DNA of 64,000 bases, from assembly GCA_019359125.1 (NCBI GenBank), contig JAHHHY010000006.1:146030-210029 (forward strand), given 5' to 3'. Of the stretch, positions 1 through 9,049 are shown one piece after another. Both the position numbers and the translations under genes were made by a program. Origin of the DNA: Pleurocapsa minor GSE-CHR-MK 17-07R. Lineage in GTDB: Bacteria; Chloroflexota; Anaerolineae; Aggregatilineales; Phototrophicaceae. The first letter of the stretch is position 1, and each line of letters opens with the position of its first letter. A model generated the notes under the pieces. The model saw nothing but the letters and a program-made list of their open reading frames with translations, had not been told where the DNA came from and searched no databases.

Positions 1-1
1 G

Positions 2-757
2 CCAAACCAGACGAAACACCCCCTTCTTGGCGTGAATACGCACGCGCAGACCTTCGGCCAGGCGATTGATACGCTGTTCGGCTGGGCCTCTGATGCATCC
101 GGCCGCCGCTATGTATGCACCTGCCCGGTATATACGCTGATGATGTGCCGCGAACAGCCGGACGTCATGCGGGCGGTCAACGGCGCGGATATGGTCACGG
201 CCGACGGTATGCCGATCGTCTGGCTGCAACGGCGCACGGGCGCCCCGCAGGCCGAGCGCGTGTATGGCCCCGATGTGCTGGACGCGCTGTGTAAAGCGAC
301 TGCCGGCACGGGCGTCTCGCATTATTTCTACGGCGGGTCGCCGGAGGTGGTGGGGGCGATGATCGACAAGCTGCGCGCGCGCCTGCCTGATCTGACTGTG
401 GCAGGCTCTTTTTCGCCGCCGATCGCCCCGCTGGGCAGTGCGCCCGACCCGGAGCACATCGCCCGCCTGAATGACAGCGGCGCGGATATCGTGTGGGTGG
501 GGCTGGGCTCGCCCAAGCAGGACCTGTGGATGGCGCAGTATCGCCCGCATTTACAGGCCCCGCTGCTGATTGCCGTCGGCGCTGCCTTTGATATGGCGGC
601 CGGGGCCAAACGACAGGCCCCGCGCTGGATGCAGCGAAGCGGCGTGGAATGGCTGTTTCGCCTGCTGCAGGAGCCCCGCCGGCTGGCGCGCCGCTATCTC
701 GTCTACAACCCGAAATTCATCCTGCTGGCTGTGCGCGAAATCGGGCTGAAACGCTGA
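2..757 (+). CDS. WecG/TagA/CpsF family glycosyltransferase, 5' end outside the window
   Basis: This is a GT26-family cytoplasmic glycosyltransferase. Such enzymes add a second sugar, often N-acetylmannosamine, to an undecaprenyl-diphosphate-linked primer during surface glycan synthesis. Family landmarks are the early ADMVTADGMPIVW segment, the YFYGGSPEVV nucleotide-binding stretch, and VWVGLGSPKQDLWM followed by GAAFDMAAGAKRQAPRWM. A GTG lies at position 32, but the same frame is open back to base 2 and reads PLLGVNTHAQTF just before it, which resembles the usual family N-terminus. The true start is therefore probably upstream and the gene is truncated by the window edge. The next gene starts 3 bp after the stop, so they are likely co-transcribed. 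The donor sugar cannot be read from sequence. Confidence 0.9.
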   Translation, partial: PNQTKHPLLGVNTHAQTFGQAIDTLFGWASDASGRRYVCTCPVYTLMMCREQPDVMRAVNGADMVTADGMPIVWLQRRTGAPQAERVYGPDVLDALCKATAGTGVSHYFYGGSPEVVGAMIDKLRARLPDLTVAGSFSPPIAPLGSAPDPEHIARLNDSGADIVWVGLGSPKQDLWMAQYRPHLQAPLLIAVGAAFDMAAGAKRQAPRWMQRSGVEWLFRLLQEPRRLARRYLVYNPKFILLAVREIGLKR

Positions 758-760
758 ATC

Positions 761-2164
761 ATGCTGCGCTTTAACCCCCGCTACCAATTGTTTCTGGCGC
801 TGTCTGACGCGCTGATTGTGGTCGTTTCGCTGCTGCTGGCCTCGTTCGTGCGCCTGCGCATTGATCTGGGCATGGAGGCGGTGCCGAGCGTCTTTGAGAC
901 GCCGCCTGCGCTGCTGGTCATCACGCCGCTGATCTGGCTGTTCGCGTTTGGCAGGGCGGGCGTGTATCGCGTCAACAGCCGGTCAGACTGGACGCTGGTG
1001 CTGCGCCGTATCGGCATCGGGCATGTGCTGGCCGGCATGAGCTTTCTGGGCGTGCTGTATCTGATTTACCGCGATTATTCGCGCCTGCAATCGTTCTATT
1101 TTCTGGCGATTGCGCTGGCGATGGTGCTGCTGCACCGCGGGACGCTGCTGCTGTTCAGCCGTCGCCTGTCGAAAGCCATCAACACGCGCCGCCGTGTGCT
1201 GATTATCGGCACGGGCGCCAATGCGCGGCTGGTGGGCGCGGTCATCCGCGAGGGCGAGCCGCTGGGGCTGCATCTGCTGGGCTATGTGCCCGCCGACGAT
1301 GACGAGCCCGCCGACGATGCACATGCGCCGGTAGTGTGCACGCTGGAGGGGCTGGCGGAGTATGCGCGTGCCGGGCATGTCGACGAAATCATCATCGCGC
1401 TGCGCTGGTTTGACCAGAGCGCGTCCGACCTGGTCTCGCGGGTGATGCGCGACCTGGAGCAGGTGCCGGTCAATATTCGCGTCGCGCCCGACTACAGCGA
1501 GCTGGCCTATTTCAACGCCAATCCCGAAAACTTCAATGGCGTCACGCTGGTGGGGCTGCGCGAGCGCGTGCTGACGCCGACGCAGCGCATCCTCAAGCGC
1601 CTGTTCGATATCGCCTTTTCCGGCGCGCTGCTGCTGCTGGCCAGCCCGCTGCTGCTGCTGATCGCGGTCGCCATCCGGCGCGACTCGCCCGGCCCGGTGA
1701 TTTACCGGCAGAAGCGCGTCGGCCAGCATGGCAAACATTTCGTCATCTACAAGTTCCGCAGCATGTATCAGGATGCCGACGCGCGAACCGCCGGCATGAC
1801 CGCCGAAGAGCTGGCCAAGTATCCCGATGACCCGCGGGTGACGCGCATCGGACGCCTGCTGCGCCGCACCAGCCTGGATGAGCTGCCCCAGTTCGTCAAT
1901 GTGCTGAAAGGCGATATGAGCGTGGTGGGGCCGCGCCCGGAAGTGCTCAGCCTGGCCGAGCGTTACGAATGGTGGCAGCGCAAACGCTTTGAAGTGCCGC
2001 AGGGGATTACCGGCTGGTGGCAGGTGACCGGCCGCAGCGACAAGCCGATGCAGTTCAACATCGAGGACGATCTGTACTACGTGCGCCATTTCTCGCTCTG
2101 GCTGGATTTTCAGATCCTGCTGCGCACGGTGCTGGCCGTGTTTTCGGGTCGCGGGGCATACTGA
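761..2164 (+). CDS. Polyprenyl-phosphate sugar-1-phosphate transferase (exopolysaccharide initiating enzyme)
   Basis: A 467-residue integral membrane enzyme of the WbaP/CpsE type that transfers a sugar-1-phosphate from a UDP-sugar to undecaprenyl phosphate, the first step of exopolysaccharide repeat assembly. The N-terminal 130 residues hold four hydrophobic segments. A Rossmann-like CoA_binding_3 domain follows ([15 protein letters not shown]). The C-terminal 200 residues are the bacterial sugar transferase domain: one membrane helix, then [40 protein letters not shown] and VVGPRPE. It starts 3 bp after the WecG-type gene and ends 2 bp before the next gene, so the three form one operon. The family is clear; the sugar is not determinable here. 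Confidence 0.93.
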   Translation: MLRFNPRYQLFLALSDALIVVVSLLLASFVRLRIDLGMEAVPSVFETPPALLVITPLIWLFAFGRAGVYRVNSRSDWTLVLRRIGIGHVLAGMSFLGVLYLIYRDYSRLQSFYFLAIALAMVLLHRGTLLLFSRRLSKAINTRRRVLIIGTGANARLVGAVIREGEPLGLHLLGYVPADDDEPADDAHAPVVCTLEGLAEYARAGHVDEIIIALRWFDQSASDLVSRVMRDLEQVPVNIRVAPDYSELAYFNANPENFNGVTLVGLRERVLTPTQRILKRLFDIAFSGALLLLASPLLLLIAVAIRRDSPGPVIYRQKRVGQHGKHFVIYKFRSMYQDADARTAGMTAEELAKYPDDPRVTRIGRLLRRTSLDELPQFVNVLKGDMSVVGPRPEVLSLAERYEWWQRKRFEVPQGITGWWQVTGRSDKPMQFNIEDDLYYVRHFSLWLDFQILLRTVLAVFSGRGAY

Positions 2165-2166
2165 GC

Positions 2167-4464
2167 GTGAAGCCACCCCTCTGGAGACGACCGCGCGCAT
2201 GGCTGGCGGGCATCGTGCTGCTGCATGTTCTGGCCGGGGCGCTGCTGATCGCCTCGCGCCCGTTGTGGCTGGACCACGAGGCTGATTTCTACGCGGTGGC
2301 GCGTGCGCTGGCGACACAGGGGCGCATCCCCGCGCCGGAGGAATTCCCGCCCGGCACAGCTGATGCCGCGCAGGTCACCCAGCCGCCGCTCTATTACTAT
2401 CTGGCCGCCCCGATCGTCGCGCTGATCGACCGCGCCCCGGTAACGCCGCTGGTCGCGGCACATCCGCCCGCCATGTGCGTCGGCGGGGAGGCCTTCAACA
2501 GCATTCAGCACGGCACCGTGCTGACGCCCGACTATGGCTTTCCGCCGTCGGGCGCGCCGCTGGCCGCGACCATCCTGCGCCTGTTCGGCCTGTTCACGCT
2601 GACCGGCGCGGTGATCTTCACCTATGCGGCTGGCCGGCTGATCGCCCCGACGCGCCCGGCGCTGGCCGTGATCGCGGCTGCGCTGCTGGCGCTGGAGCCA
2701 ACCACCCTGACGATGGCGGTCACCATCAGCAATGACGTGCTGATCGTGCTGCTCAGCGCGGCAAATTTCTACGCGCTGCTCAAACTGTTCAGCACCGGCC
2801 AGTGGCGCTGGGCGGGCGTGTCGCTGCTGATCGCGGCGCTGGCGATGCTGGCGCGTTTGCCCGGCTGGGCGGTGCTGGCGGTCACGCTGATCGCGCTCGC
2901 GCTGGTCATCGGTCGCTCACTGCTGCATGGCGTCCGTTCTCGGCGCGGCCTGCTGCTGCCCGGCCTGGCTGCACTCGGCGTGGCCGTCGTGGTGGGGCTG
3001 GTGCTGCTGCTTAATGTCTCGCGCAGCGGCACGATTCTGGGGCGCTATGCCAATTTTGAGGCCATCTTCGGAGAGATGACCGGCCGCATCGCCCTGTCTG
3101 GCGACGTGATGGGGGCGGTGCTGCGTGCCAGCGCCGAAAACTATCTGGGTAATCTGCCGCTGGCGACGCGCTATGCCTCGCTTCAGGGACCGCTGGTGTT
3201 TGCGCCTCTGCTGCTGATGCTGGCCGGGCTGGCCTACGCGCTGGTCGTGCTGCTGCGCCGCCCGCGTGAGCACAGCCGACTGCCCGCGTCTGCCGGCCTG
3301 CTGCTGGCCTCGATCGTCATCACGACCGGGCTGGTGCTGGTGCGCAATGCCATCAACGTGCAGGCGTCGGGCGGCTTCAGCAGCTTCAATGGCGCGGCCA
3401 TCTTTGCCCCGCTGCGTTATTACACGCCCGCGCTGCCTGCCGCCGCGCTGCTGTTTGGCCTGGGCTGGCTGGGGCTGGGTGCGCTGGCTGGCCTGGTCAT
3501 GCGCGGCGAACGCCCCCGCCAGCTCATGCGCGGGCTGGTGCTGGCGGGTGGGCTGGCGCTGGCCGGATTCTTCGCCTTTAACGCGATCAGCGGGGCGGTC
3601 ACGCGCATACAGACGCAGCCGCGCACCGAGGTTATGACCCCGGAGACGCTTGCCATCCTGTCCAGCGCCAGCCCCGCCGACGACCGTCAGGCGTATGCCG
3701 ACGGCCTGCCACGCATTTCGTCGTATCGCGCGCTGCCCGACCCGGAAACCGGCCTGATCGACCTGACGCTGTGGCTGACGGTCGAGGCAGTCCCGCGGAC
3801 GAATGCCGCGCTGGTCGTGCGCGTGGCCGACCAGACCTGCACGTTTGCCCCCGCGCGTGGCTACGAGACGCCGCTGGCATGGCGGCCGGGCGAGGTGCGT
3901 GTGCTGCACACCCGCATCCCCAACTGCGCGGCCTCGCTGCCCGCCGACGCCCCGATCAGCGTGGGTTGGTCCGCCGCCGCGCCGGACGGGCAGGTCACCT
4001 ACCAGACCGAGCCGGTCTCGCTGGGGACGACAGGCGGCGCATCGCTGCCCATTTATCGCGGCTGCCCGGCGACGCTGGGCATCTTCGCCGGGACGTTCTG
4101 GCTGGTCAAGTTTAATTCCCCGCCGGAGGTCGCGCGCGGCGAGAATTATCAGCCGTCGCTCAACTGGATCGTGCAGCAGGCCAGTGACAGCATCTCCGGG
4201 CGCGTGATCACCTTCACGCATGACGCCACCGGGACAGCCTACACCTGCGCTCAGGGCGATATCGCCATGTCCGCGTGGGTGACAGGCGAATACCGCTATT
4301 TCGACCGCTGCGTGCTGGTCTTCCCGGATGACGCGCCGACCGGCCCGTATACCGCCAGCGTGACTGTGCTGGCAAATGACAACACGCTCGTGCCGGTAAC
4401 TGATGCCGCTGGCGTGCCTCAGGAAACTGGCAGCGTGCCGGTGGGTACGGTGACCGTGCGCTAG
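2167..4464 (+). CDS. GT39/ArnT-like polytopic glycosyltransferase
   Basis: A large membrane protein of about 765 residues. It has a signal-anchor-like first helix, then the acidic loop LWLDHEADFYAVARAL typical of GT-C enzymes, which use a lipid-linked sugar with an Asp/Glu pair in the first extracytoplasmic loop. Many further hydrophobic helices run to about residue 480. The last 270 residues form a soluble, probably extracytoplasmic beta-rich domain. I chose the GTG at 2167, 2 bp after the preceding stop; the frame is open further upstream, but that part overlaps the sugar transferase gene. Placement in the operon suggests glycosylation of a surface polymer or protein. The substrate is unknown. 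Confidence 0.75.
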   Translation: MKPPLWRRPRAWLAGIVLLHVLAGALLIASRPLWLDHEADFYAVARALATQGRIPAPEEFPPGTADAAQVTQPPLYYYLAAPIVALIDRAPVTPLVAAHPPAMCVGGEAFNSIQHGTVLTPDYGFPPSGAPLAATILRLFGLFTLTGAVIFTYAAGRLIAPTRPALAVIAAALLALEPTTLTMAVTISNDVLIVLLSAANFYALLKLFSTGQWRWAGVSLLIAALAMLARLPGWAVLAVTLIALALVIGRSLLHGVRSRRGLLLPGLAALGVAVVVGLVLLLNVSRSGTILGRYANFEAIFGEMTGRIALSGDVMGAVLRASAENYLGNLPLATRYASLQGPLVFAPLLLMLAGLAYALVVLLRRPREHSRLPASAGLLLASIVITTGLVLVRNAINVQASGGFSSFNGAAIFAPLRYYTPALPAAALLFGLGWLGLGALAGLVMRGERPRQLMRGLVLAGGLALAGFFAFNAISGAVTRIQTQPRTEVMTPETLAILSSASPADDRQAYADGLPRISSYRALPDPETGLIDLTLWLTVEAVPRTNAALVVRVADQTCTFAPARGYETPLAWRPGEVRVLHTRIPNCAASLPADAPISVGWSAAAPDGQVTYQTEPVSLGTTGGASLPIYRGCPATLGIFAGTFWLVKFNSPPEVARGENYQPSLNWIVQQASDSISGRVITFTHDATGTAYTCAQGDIAMSAWVTGEYRYFDRCVLVFPDDAPTGPYTASVTVLANDNTLVPVTDAAGVPQETGSVPVGTVTVR

Positions 4465-4561
4465 GCGTGCGGACCGCGGCGCGCAGGCGTAGGCTGCTTC
4501 GGGCGCAATCAGGCGTACGATACAGGGGAAGACAGAATATATTCCCCGACAGGATGTTCCG

Positions 4562-5002
4562 ATGACCGCAAGAGTGTGTGTGCTGCTGATGATTGCGCTG
4601 CTGGCCTCGCCGTTTGCGGTCATGGCGCAGGCCTCGCCCGGCGGCTGCGAGCTGGCCCCGGCGGCGCGCCTGCATGTGGGCGACGAGGTTGTTGTCTCGC
4701 CGGAGATCGGCCAGGTCAATCTGCGTTCGCTGCCCGCTGTATCGACCGGCATCGAGACCGCGCTGTATCAGGGCAACCGGCTGACCATTCTGGCCGGGCC
4801 AAGCTGCAACCGTCACTATTTGTGGTGGCGCGTGGAGACGGCCAGCGGTCGGCGGGGATGGGTGGCAGAGGGCACCTGGGAACGCTATTATCTGGTGCCA
4901 GCGCGTGAATTTGACGCGTATCCCGCGCGCGATCTGGTCTCACCCGTGGACTACGCGTGCCTTGCGCCACACCCCGCCCTCAAACGCTGTATCGAGCCCT
5001 GA
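4562..5002 (+). CDS. Secreted SH3b-like domain protein
   Basis: A 146-residue protein with a signal peptide (hydrophobic residues 6-22, cleavage near VMAQA). The mature part is a single bacterial SH3-like fold: VGDEVVVSPEIGQVNLRSLP, a middle strand ending RLTILAGPSC, then WWRVETASGRRGWVAEG, the standard order for SH3b domains. Two cysteines (in GGCELAP and GPSCNR) could form a disulfide. Such domains bind cell-wall peptides or act as protein adaptors in exported proteins. It is followed 16 bp later by another exported protein, probably in the same transcript. The specific function is not known. Confidence 0.75.
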   Translation: MTARVCVLLMIALLASPFAVMAQASPGGCELAPAARLHVGDEVVVSPEIGQVNLRSLPAVSTGIETALYQGNRLTILAGPSCNRHYLWWRVETASGRRGWVAEGTWERYYLVPAREFDAYPARDLVSPVDYACLAPHPALKRCIEP

Positions 5003-5018
5003 AAAGGGGGACCCCGCC

Positions 5019-5705
5019 ATGATCGTCCTGCTTCCGCGTGCCGCCCTGCTGACGCTCGTGCTGTGTGTGGCCGTGGTGCTGGGGACGCGTGCGCTGAGCG
5101 CGCATGACGGGGGACTGCGCGCTGCCTTTGACGCCGACTGCGGCGCATCGGACTCGCCCACGCTGGGCAATCCGCCGTGTTTTATGGGCATCCGCGCCGG
5201 GCACACCCGCCTGTCCGATGCGATGACGCTGCTGGCCGCGCATCCGTGGGTGACCAGCGTCTCGGACCGCATCATGATGGACTATTTTGGCTTCGAGCAT
5301 CTGGCCTTCTTCTGGCGCGACCCGGCGCTGGATGCGGATGAGCCGGCCTGGTCGGGCGAGCTGGTGACCAGCTTCGGCACCGTGTACATGGTGCGCCTGG
5401 AGGCGCCGCTGGCGCTGGGCGATGTGTGGGCCGCGCTGGGCCTGCCCGAAATCACCCGCTACAACGGCACGCTCAGCCGCCGCACTCCCACCGTGACCCT
5501 GTTCAATACTTTCTTCGAACACAGCAGCACGGCGGTCAGCAGTTCGCTGGCCTGCCCGCTGACGGCGCGCAGCTTCCTGACCGGGACCGTGCGCCTGCTG
5601 GAACTGCGCAACACGTTTGAGGCAGGCGACGCCATCACCCTGCGCGGCGCCGATAATCCGCCGGCCCTCCTGCGCGAACTGCGTGCTGCCGGCGAGATGT
5701 GCTGA
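5019..5705 (+). CDS. Exported hypothetical protein
   Basis: A 228-residue protein with an N-terminal hydrophobic segment (IVLLPRAALLTLVLCVAVVL), so secreted or membrane-anchored. The ATG at 5019 follows a purine-rich AAAAGGGGG and is preferred to in-frame starts that overlap the SH3b gene. The mature part contains four cysteines (DADCGA, PPCFMGI, LACPLT and a C-terminal EMC). The segment PCFMGIRAGHTRLSDAMTLL resembles a recurrent motif of small Chloroflexota exported proteins, in which a short conserved loop precedes a repeated alpha/beta unit. I do not recognise a characterised family. It ends 30 bp before a bidirectional terminator. Confidence 0.65.
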   Translation: MIVLLPRAALLTLVLCVAVVLGTRALSAHDGGLRAAFDADCGASDSPTLGNPPCFMGIRAGHTRLSDAMTLLAAHPWVTSVSDRIMMDYFGFEHLAFFWRDPALDADEPAWSGELVTSFGTVYMVRLEAPLALGDVWAALGLPEITRYNGTLSRRTPTVTLFNTFFEHSSTAVSSSLACPLTARSFLTGTVRLLELRNTFEAGDAITLRGADNPPALLRELRAAGEMC

Positions 5706-5734
5706 GGGGAAAGCATTCTTTTTCACACACCCAC

Positions 5735-5767
5735 AAAAAAACGCCCGCTCATACGAGGGGCGTTTTT
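5735..5767. terminator. Bidirectional rho-independent terminator
   Basis: The arms AAAAACGCCC (5737-5746) and GGGCGTTTTT (5758-5767) flank an 11-nt loop. The hairpin has a T-run on the plus strand and, because of the A-run at 5735-5741, on the minus strand too. It can end transcription of the exported-protein gene at 5705 and of the minus-strand gene ending at 5848. Confidence 0.85.
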
Positions 5768-5787
5768 GATTTATGTGTCTGTGAAGG

Positions 5788-5827
5788 CTAGAAGCCGCCG
5801 CGCTGCTCGCGCTGGTTGCCGGGGCCG
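5788..5827 (-). pseudogene. Displaced fragment of the rho C-terminus
   Basis: On the minus strand this encodes [12 protein letters not shown] and a TAG stop, identical to the last twelve residues of the Rho protein encoded at 7584-8876. No start or upstream coding sequence is attached, because similarity stops abruptly at 5827. It is a remnant created by the duplication or insertion that brought in the neighbouring gene. Confidence 0.85.
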
Positions 5828-5847
5828 TTCACAAAGAGAACTTGTCA

Positions 5848-7308
5848 TCACTGACTAATTCTTACAAGGCTGGTAGCCACCCATCCTTCAATAGTTGTGG
5901 CGTCAATACGAATGCGCAGCCATGTACCGGTTTCGTTGGTTTCCAGAATGATGATGCGCGTACCTGGAGTAACTGATCTGATGATTGAAGCCTGCGTAGA
6001 TGGGCTCATACGCAGATTAACGTTGCGGGTTGCTTCAATAAACCCAAAATTCTCGATCTGTGCAGATGATTCCGCATTCATCGGAATTTGCGAGGGGGTA
6101 AGGACAAGTACGGGAAACGGATAGGGTGTAATGGTCGGTGTATGGGTGGCTTCATTTGTCTGCATAATATTTACAGGGGAAGTTTCGACAACTACTGGAC
6201 TCGTCGCAGTTACAAAACCTGATTCAATGCTGCGCGCTGTCGCAGACCCGACAGGCGATGAAGTAAATGTCACCCATGTGTTGGTAATCTGTGGCAGAAT
6301 GTCGCGCGATGTATTGGTTCCCTGTGCGCTGGAATCTGATATAGCATTGATTATCAGCGTCAGGCCGCACAGACCGAAAAGACAGACAACCGCAATTCGA
6401 AAGGTCACACGCGCCCAGCGAGACAGCAAGGACGAGAAAGACATTTCCGCAAAATCGGCATCATCGGCAGATAATTCGCTGATATCGGGTTCTGGTTGAA
6501 TGGGCAATACCGGTTGACCTGGCATATAGATAATTGACACAGGTTGGCCGGTAGCCCCAACAAGCGATGGGAGCGTCTGGTACACGTACCGCCCGCCTGC
6601 CATCGCTTTTTCAAAGACCAACCAGCGATTAGAGGCAACCACACCATAACGTGCGTTGACGCACACTGCCATGTATGACTTCAGTTGATTCACTGCCGGG
6701 ATGTCGTTACCGATGTCATAGCGCTTGCATTCGACAATAATCTGAATATTGTCCTGCGTATGGGGCATTCGAGGGAAAAATACGACCAGATCAGCCCGTT
6801 TCTGCGAGGATCCCATCTGAAGCGGAAACTCATAGCCAATGTCATTTGGCGAATAGCCTAACTGGATGGTGAGCAACCGCAGAACATACTGGCGGATATG
6901 CTCCTCTGGATTCAAATATTTATCAGAAGGGGGCATGAAAGAGATTTGCTTCGTTTTGCTTTGAAATTCAGCGACATTGTTCAGAATCGTATTGATTGCC
7001 CGATTTGTACTGCGTTCACTGGCCAAATCCAGAGTGATTGTGCTGCCTGATGTCGTGACAATCCTGAGCGTATTGATTCTTCCGATCTCCGCCAGCAGAC
7101 ATACCAGCAGAATAACTAATGCCCATATGTTGGCGTCGAAATAGATCACGGTGATGCCAAACAATACGGTGAGCAGCAGGATAGGTTTGAACCTGATGCG
7201 CAATCGCTGAACAGAGGCGATCTCACTGAGTTCAATGCGACGCGACTTATACTGAATGTATGATTTGGTAACTGTGAGCCGTTGAGTACGATACTGTCCG
7301 GTGATCAA
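5848..7308 (-). CDS. Membrane protein with a PD-(D/E)XK nuclease-like domain and C-terminal SH3b domain
   Basis: This 486-residue protein has an unusual domain order. Residues 1-120 resemble a DUF6232-type membrane domain with a helical hairpin (about 43-76). Residues 135-240 look like the HsdR N-terminal restriction fold (HSDR_N_2): GYE (160), RADLVV (Asp173) and IVECKRY (Glu193, Lys195), which together make a PD-(D/E)XK active-site set, then NQLKSYM and a conserved ARYGVVASN. A second membrane segment spans about 302-322. A Ser/Thr/Pro linker and an SH3b domain (about 424-484) follow. The nuclease fold should be cytoplasmic and the SH3b domain outside. Base composition and codon use are AT-richer than the neighbours, suggesting acquisition. 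A defence role is possible but is inference. Confidence 0.75.
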   Translation of the reverse strand: MITGQYRTQRLTVTKSYIQYKSRRIELSEIASVQRLRIRFKPILLLTVLFGITVIYFDANIWALVILLVCLLAEIGRINTLRIVTTSGSTITLDLASERSTNRAINTILNNVAEFQSKTKQISFMPPSDKYLNPEEHIRQYVLRLLTIQLGYSPNDIGYEFPLQMGSSQKRADLVVFFPRMPHTQDNIQIIVECKRYDIGNDIPAVNQLKSYMAVCVNARYGVVASNRWLVFEKAMAGGRYVYQTLPSLVGATGQPVSIIYMPGQPVLPIQPEPDISELSADDADFAEMSFSSLLSRWARVTFRIAVVCLFGLCGLTLIINAISDSSAQGTNTSRDILPQITNTWVTFTSSPVGSATARSIESGFVTATSPVVVETSPVNIMQTNEATHTPTITPYPFPVLVLTPSQIPMNAESSAQIENFGFIEATRNVNLRMSPSTQASIIRSVTPGTRIIILETNETGTWLRIRIDATTIEGWVATSLVRISQ

Positions 7309-7528
7309 GGAACTGAACCCTTTGTCGTGAGGATTATGCGGTCAAACAAGGGGTTTGGCTGGAGAGGAGCATCGGAATTACAACCCTGCTTACATACTAC
7401 AGGATTATTTGCATGTCAAAAATAAAGAAGTAGGCGGGTACATTGAATTTCGATCGTGAGTGTGGCCGTCCAAACTGCATATAGCTGCGCTGAATTGGCC
7501 ATGTGGGAACCACAGGTGTTCGCGAAAA

Positions 7529-7623
7529 ACAAAAAAACGCCCACTCACACGAGGGGCGTTTTTGATTTATGTGTCCGTGAAGGCTAGAAGCCGCCGCGCT
7601 GCTCGCGCTGGTTGCCGGGGCCG
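7529..7623. repeat. Right copy of 95-bp direct repeat (native rho 3' end)
   Basis: This copy is continuous with the rho coding region and includes its last twelve codons, stop codon and terminator. It differs from 5733-5827 at three positions. Confidence 0.92.
7531..7563. terminator. Terminator downstream of rho
   Basis: The arms AAAAACGCCC (7533-7542) and GGGCGTTTTT (7554-7563) form a hairpin. On the minus strand it is followed by a T-run, ending the rho transcript 21 nt after its stop. Confidence 0.85.
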
Positions 7624-8876
7624 GGCAGTGAATTGAGGAATTCCTCGTTGCTGTCGGTCTGGCGCAGGTTGTTGAGCAGCTGCTCGGTCGCGCCGGTCGG
7701 GCCGATTTCAGGATCCTCGGCCAGATGGGTGAGCATGCGGCGCAGCGTGAATACGCGCTGCAGCACGTCCGGGCCCAGCAGCAGTTCTTCGCGGCGGGTG
7801 CTGCTCTGCTCGATGTCGAAGGCGGGGAAGGTGCGGCGTTCCTGCAGCTTGCGGCTGAGGTGCAGCTCCATATTGCCCGTGCCCTTGAATTCTTCGTAGA
7901 TGCCGTCGTCCATTTTGCTGCCGGTGTTGGTCAGGCAGGTGGCCAGGATGGTGAAGCTGCCGCCTTCTTCGATATTGCGGGCGGCACCAAACAGGCGCTT
8001 GGGCGGGTGAATGGCTGCCGGGTCCAGGCCGCCGGTCAGGGTGCGGCCGCTGGGCGGCACGACCAGGTTGTAGGCGCGCGTCAGGCGGGTGATGCTATCC
8101 AGCAGCATGACCACATCGCGGCCAATCTCGACCAGGCGCTTGGCGCGGTTGAGCGCCATTTCGGCCACGCGCACGTGATGCTGCACGGGGTCGTCAAACG
8201 TGGACGCGATCACTTCGGCGTCGACCGAACGGTCCATGTCGGTCACTTCTTCAGGGCGCTCACCGATCAGCACGACCATCAGATGCACTTCGGGATACTT
8301 CTTGCTGATCGAATTGGCGATTTCCTTCAGCACGGTCGTCTTGCCGGCCTTGGCGGGCGAGACGATCATGCCGCGCTGTCCGCGGCCCACCGGCGCAATC
8401 AGGTTCAGCAGGCGGGTGCTCAGCACGCGCGGGCTGGTTTCCAGATCGAAACGCTCCAGCGGGAAAATCGGCGTCAGTTCTTCAAAGACAGGGCGGTTCT
8501 TGGCTTCTTCGGGGTTCTGGCCGTTCACGCTTTCAACGCGCAGCAGGCCGTAGTACTTCTCGTTGTCTTTCGGGGCGCGCACCTGGCCGATGACCATGTC
8601 CCCGGTGCGCAGGTTGAAGCGCTTGATCTGCGTCTGGCTGACATAAATGTCTTCCGGGCCGGGCAGATACTTTTCCGCACGCAGGAAGCCGATGCCGTCA
8701 TCGACGATTTCCAGCACGCCGCCGCGCAGCTTGTAGCCCTGCTTCTCGGCATTGTCGCGCATCAGCGCCAGCATCAGATCCTGCTTTTTCATCCGGCTGA
8801 AACCCGTTATGGCCGCGTCACGCGCCATCTGACGCAGGTCTTCCAGCGTGAATTTCTCAAGTTGTGCGATATTCAT
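7584..8876 (-). CDS. rho: Transcription termination factor Rho
   Basis: Rho is the hexameric RNA-dependent ATPase/translocase that ends transcription of untranslated RNA. The 430-residue length is normal for the family. The N-terminus has the helical Rho_N domain ([15 protein letters not shown]), followed by the cold-shock-like RNA-binding domain with [20 protein letters not shown]. The ATPase core has the Walker A variant SPAKAGKTT, Walker [17 protein letters not shown] and the R-loop region [21 protein letters not shown]. The gene lies downstream of the NurA/HAS cluster on the same strand after a 173-bp gap, so it probably has its own promoter. Its 3' end serves as one boundary of the neighbouring inserted segment. 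Confidence 0.98.
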   Translation of the reverse strand: MNIAQLEKFTLEDLRQMARDAAITGFSRMKKQDLMLALMRDNAEKQGYKLRGGVLEIVDDGIGFLRAEKYLPGPEDIYVSQTQIKRFNLRTGDMVIGQVRAPKDNEKYYGLLRVESVNGQNPEEAKNRPVFEELTPIFPLERFDLETSPRVLSTRLLNLIAPVGRGQRGMIVSPAKAGKTTVLKEIANSISKKYPEVHLMVVLIGERPEEVTDMDRSVDAEVIASTFDDPVQHHVRVAEMALNRAKRLVEIGRDVVMLLDSITRLTRAYNLVVPPSGRTLTGGLDPAAIHPPKRLFGAARNIEEGGSFTILATCLTNTGSKMDDGIYEEFKGTGNMELHLSRKLQERRTFPAFDIEQSSTRREELLLGPDVLQRVFTLRRMLTHLAEDPEIGPTGATEQLLNNLRQTDSNEEFLNSLPGPGNQREQRGGF

Positions 8877-9049
8877 AGGGGGGTATTGTCCAACAGTGTG
8901 TGATGAAATGAGAGTTGTTTATCCGTGACAGGGGCACCCGGATGCAGGGCTGCAATGCTTTGCGTGTGACTTGATTTGAGTTCGAAAGCATGGGAAATGC
9001 GGCGTGATAGCCACATGTGAATAAAGCATAGCATGAGTTCGCGTACGCG

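Larger units (their letters stand above)
5733..5827. repeat. Left copy of 95-bp direct repeat (rho 3' end plus terminator)
   Basis: This 95-bp stretch matches 7529-7623 with three mismatches, two in the terminator loop and one between terminator and stop codon. It contains a terminator hairpin and, on the minus strand, the last twelve codons and stop of rho (ending QREQRGGF, stop at 5788-5790). Only the right copy is joined to the rest of rho. The left copy is therefore a displaced duplicate marking the far boundary of the inserted segment. Confidence 0.92.
5733..7623. mobile_element. Putative integrated segment at the 3' end of rho, flanked by 95-bp direct repeats
   Basis: A unique segment (5828-7528) lies between two 95-bp near-identical repeats with a period of 1796 bp. 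The right repeat is the genuine 3' end of rho, so rho stays intact while a copy of its tail sits at the far side. Integrative elements that target the 3' end of a gene and restore it leave this kind of footprint. The inside is visibly richer in A and T than the flanks and holds one gene. No integrase or transposase is present, so it could be a non-autonomous element, a remnant, or a recombination-made duplication. Confidence 0.55.

Noticed and set aside
983..2317. Long open frame on the minus strand opposite the sugar transferase gene
   Set aside because: It is antisense to a clear enzyme gene, has Gln/Arg/His-rich composition typical of a high-GC shadow frame, and no recognisable motif.
2917..4752. 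611-codon minus-strand open frame opposite the GT39-like gene
   Set aside because: Composition is Arg/Gln/His-rich and it runs through the intergenic region; the plus-strand frame has membrane helices and a sensible start.
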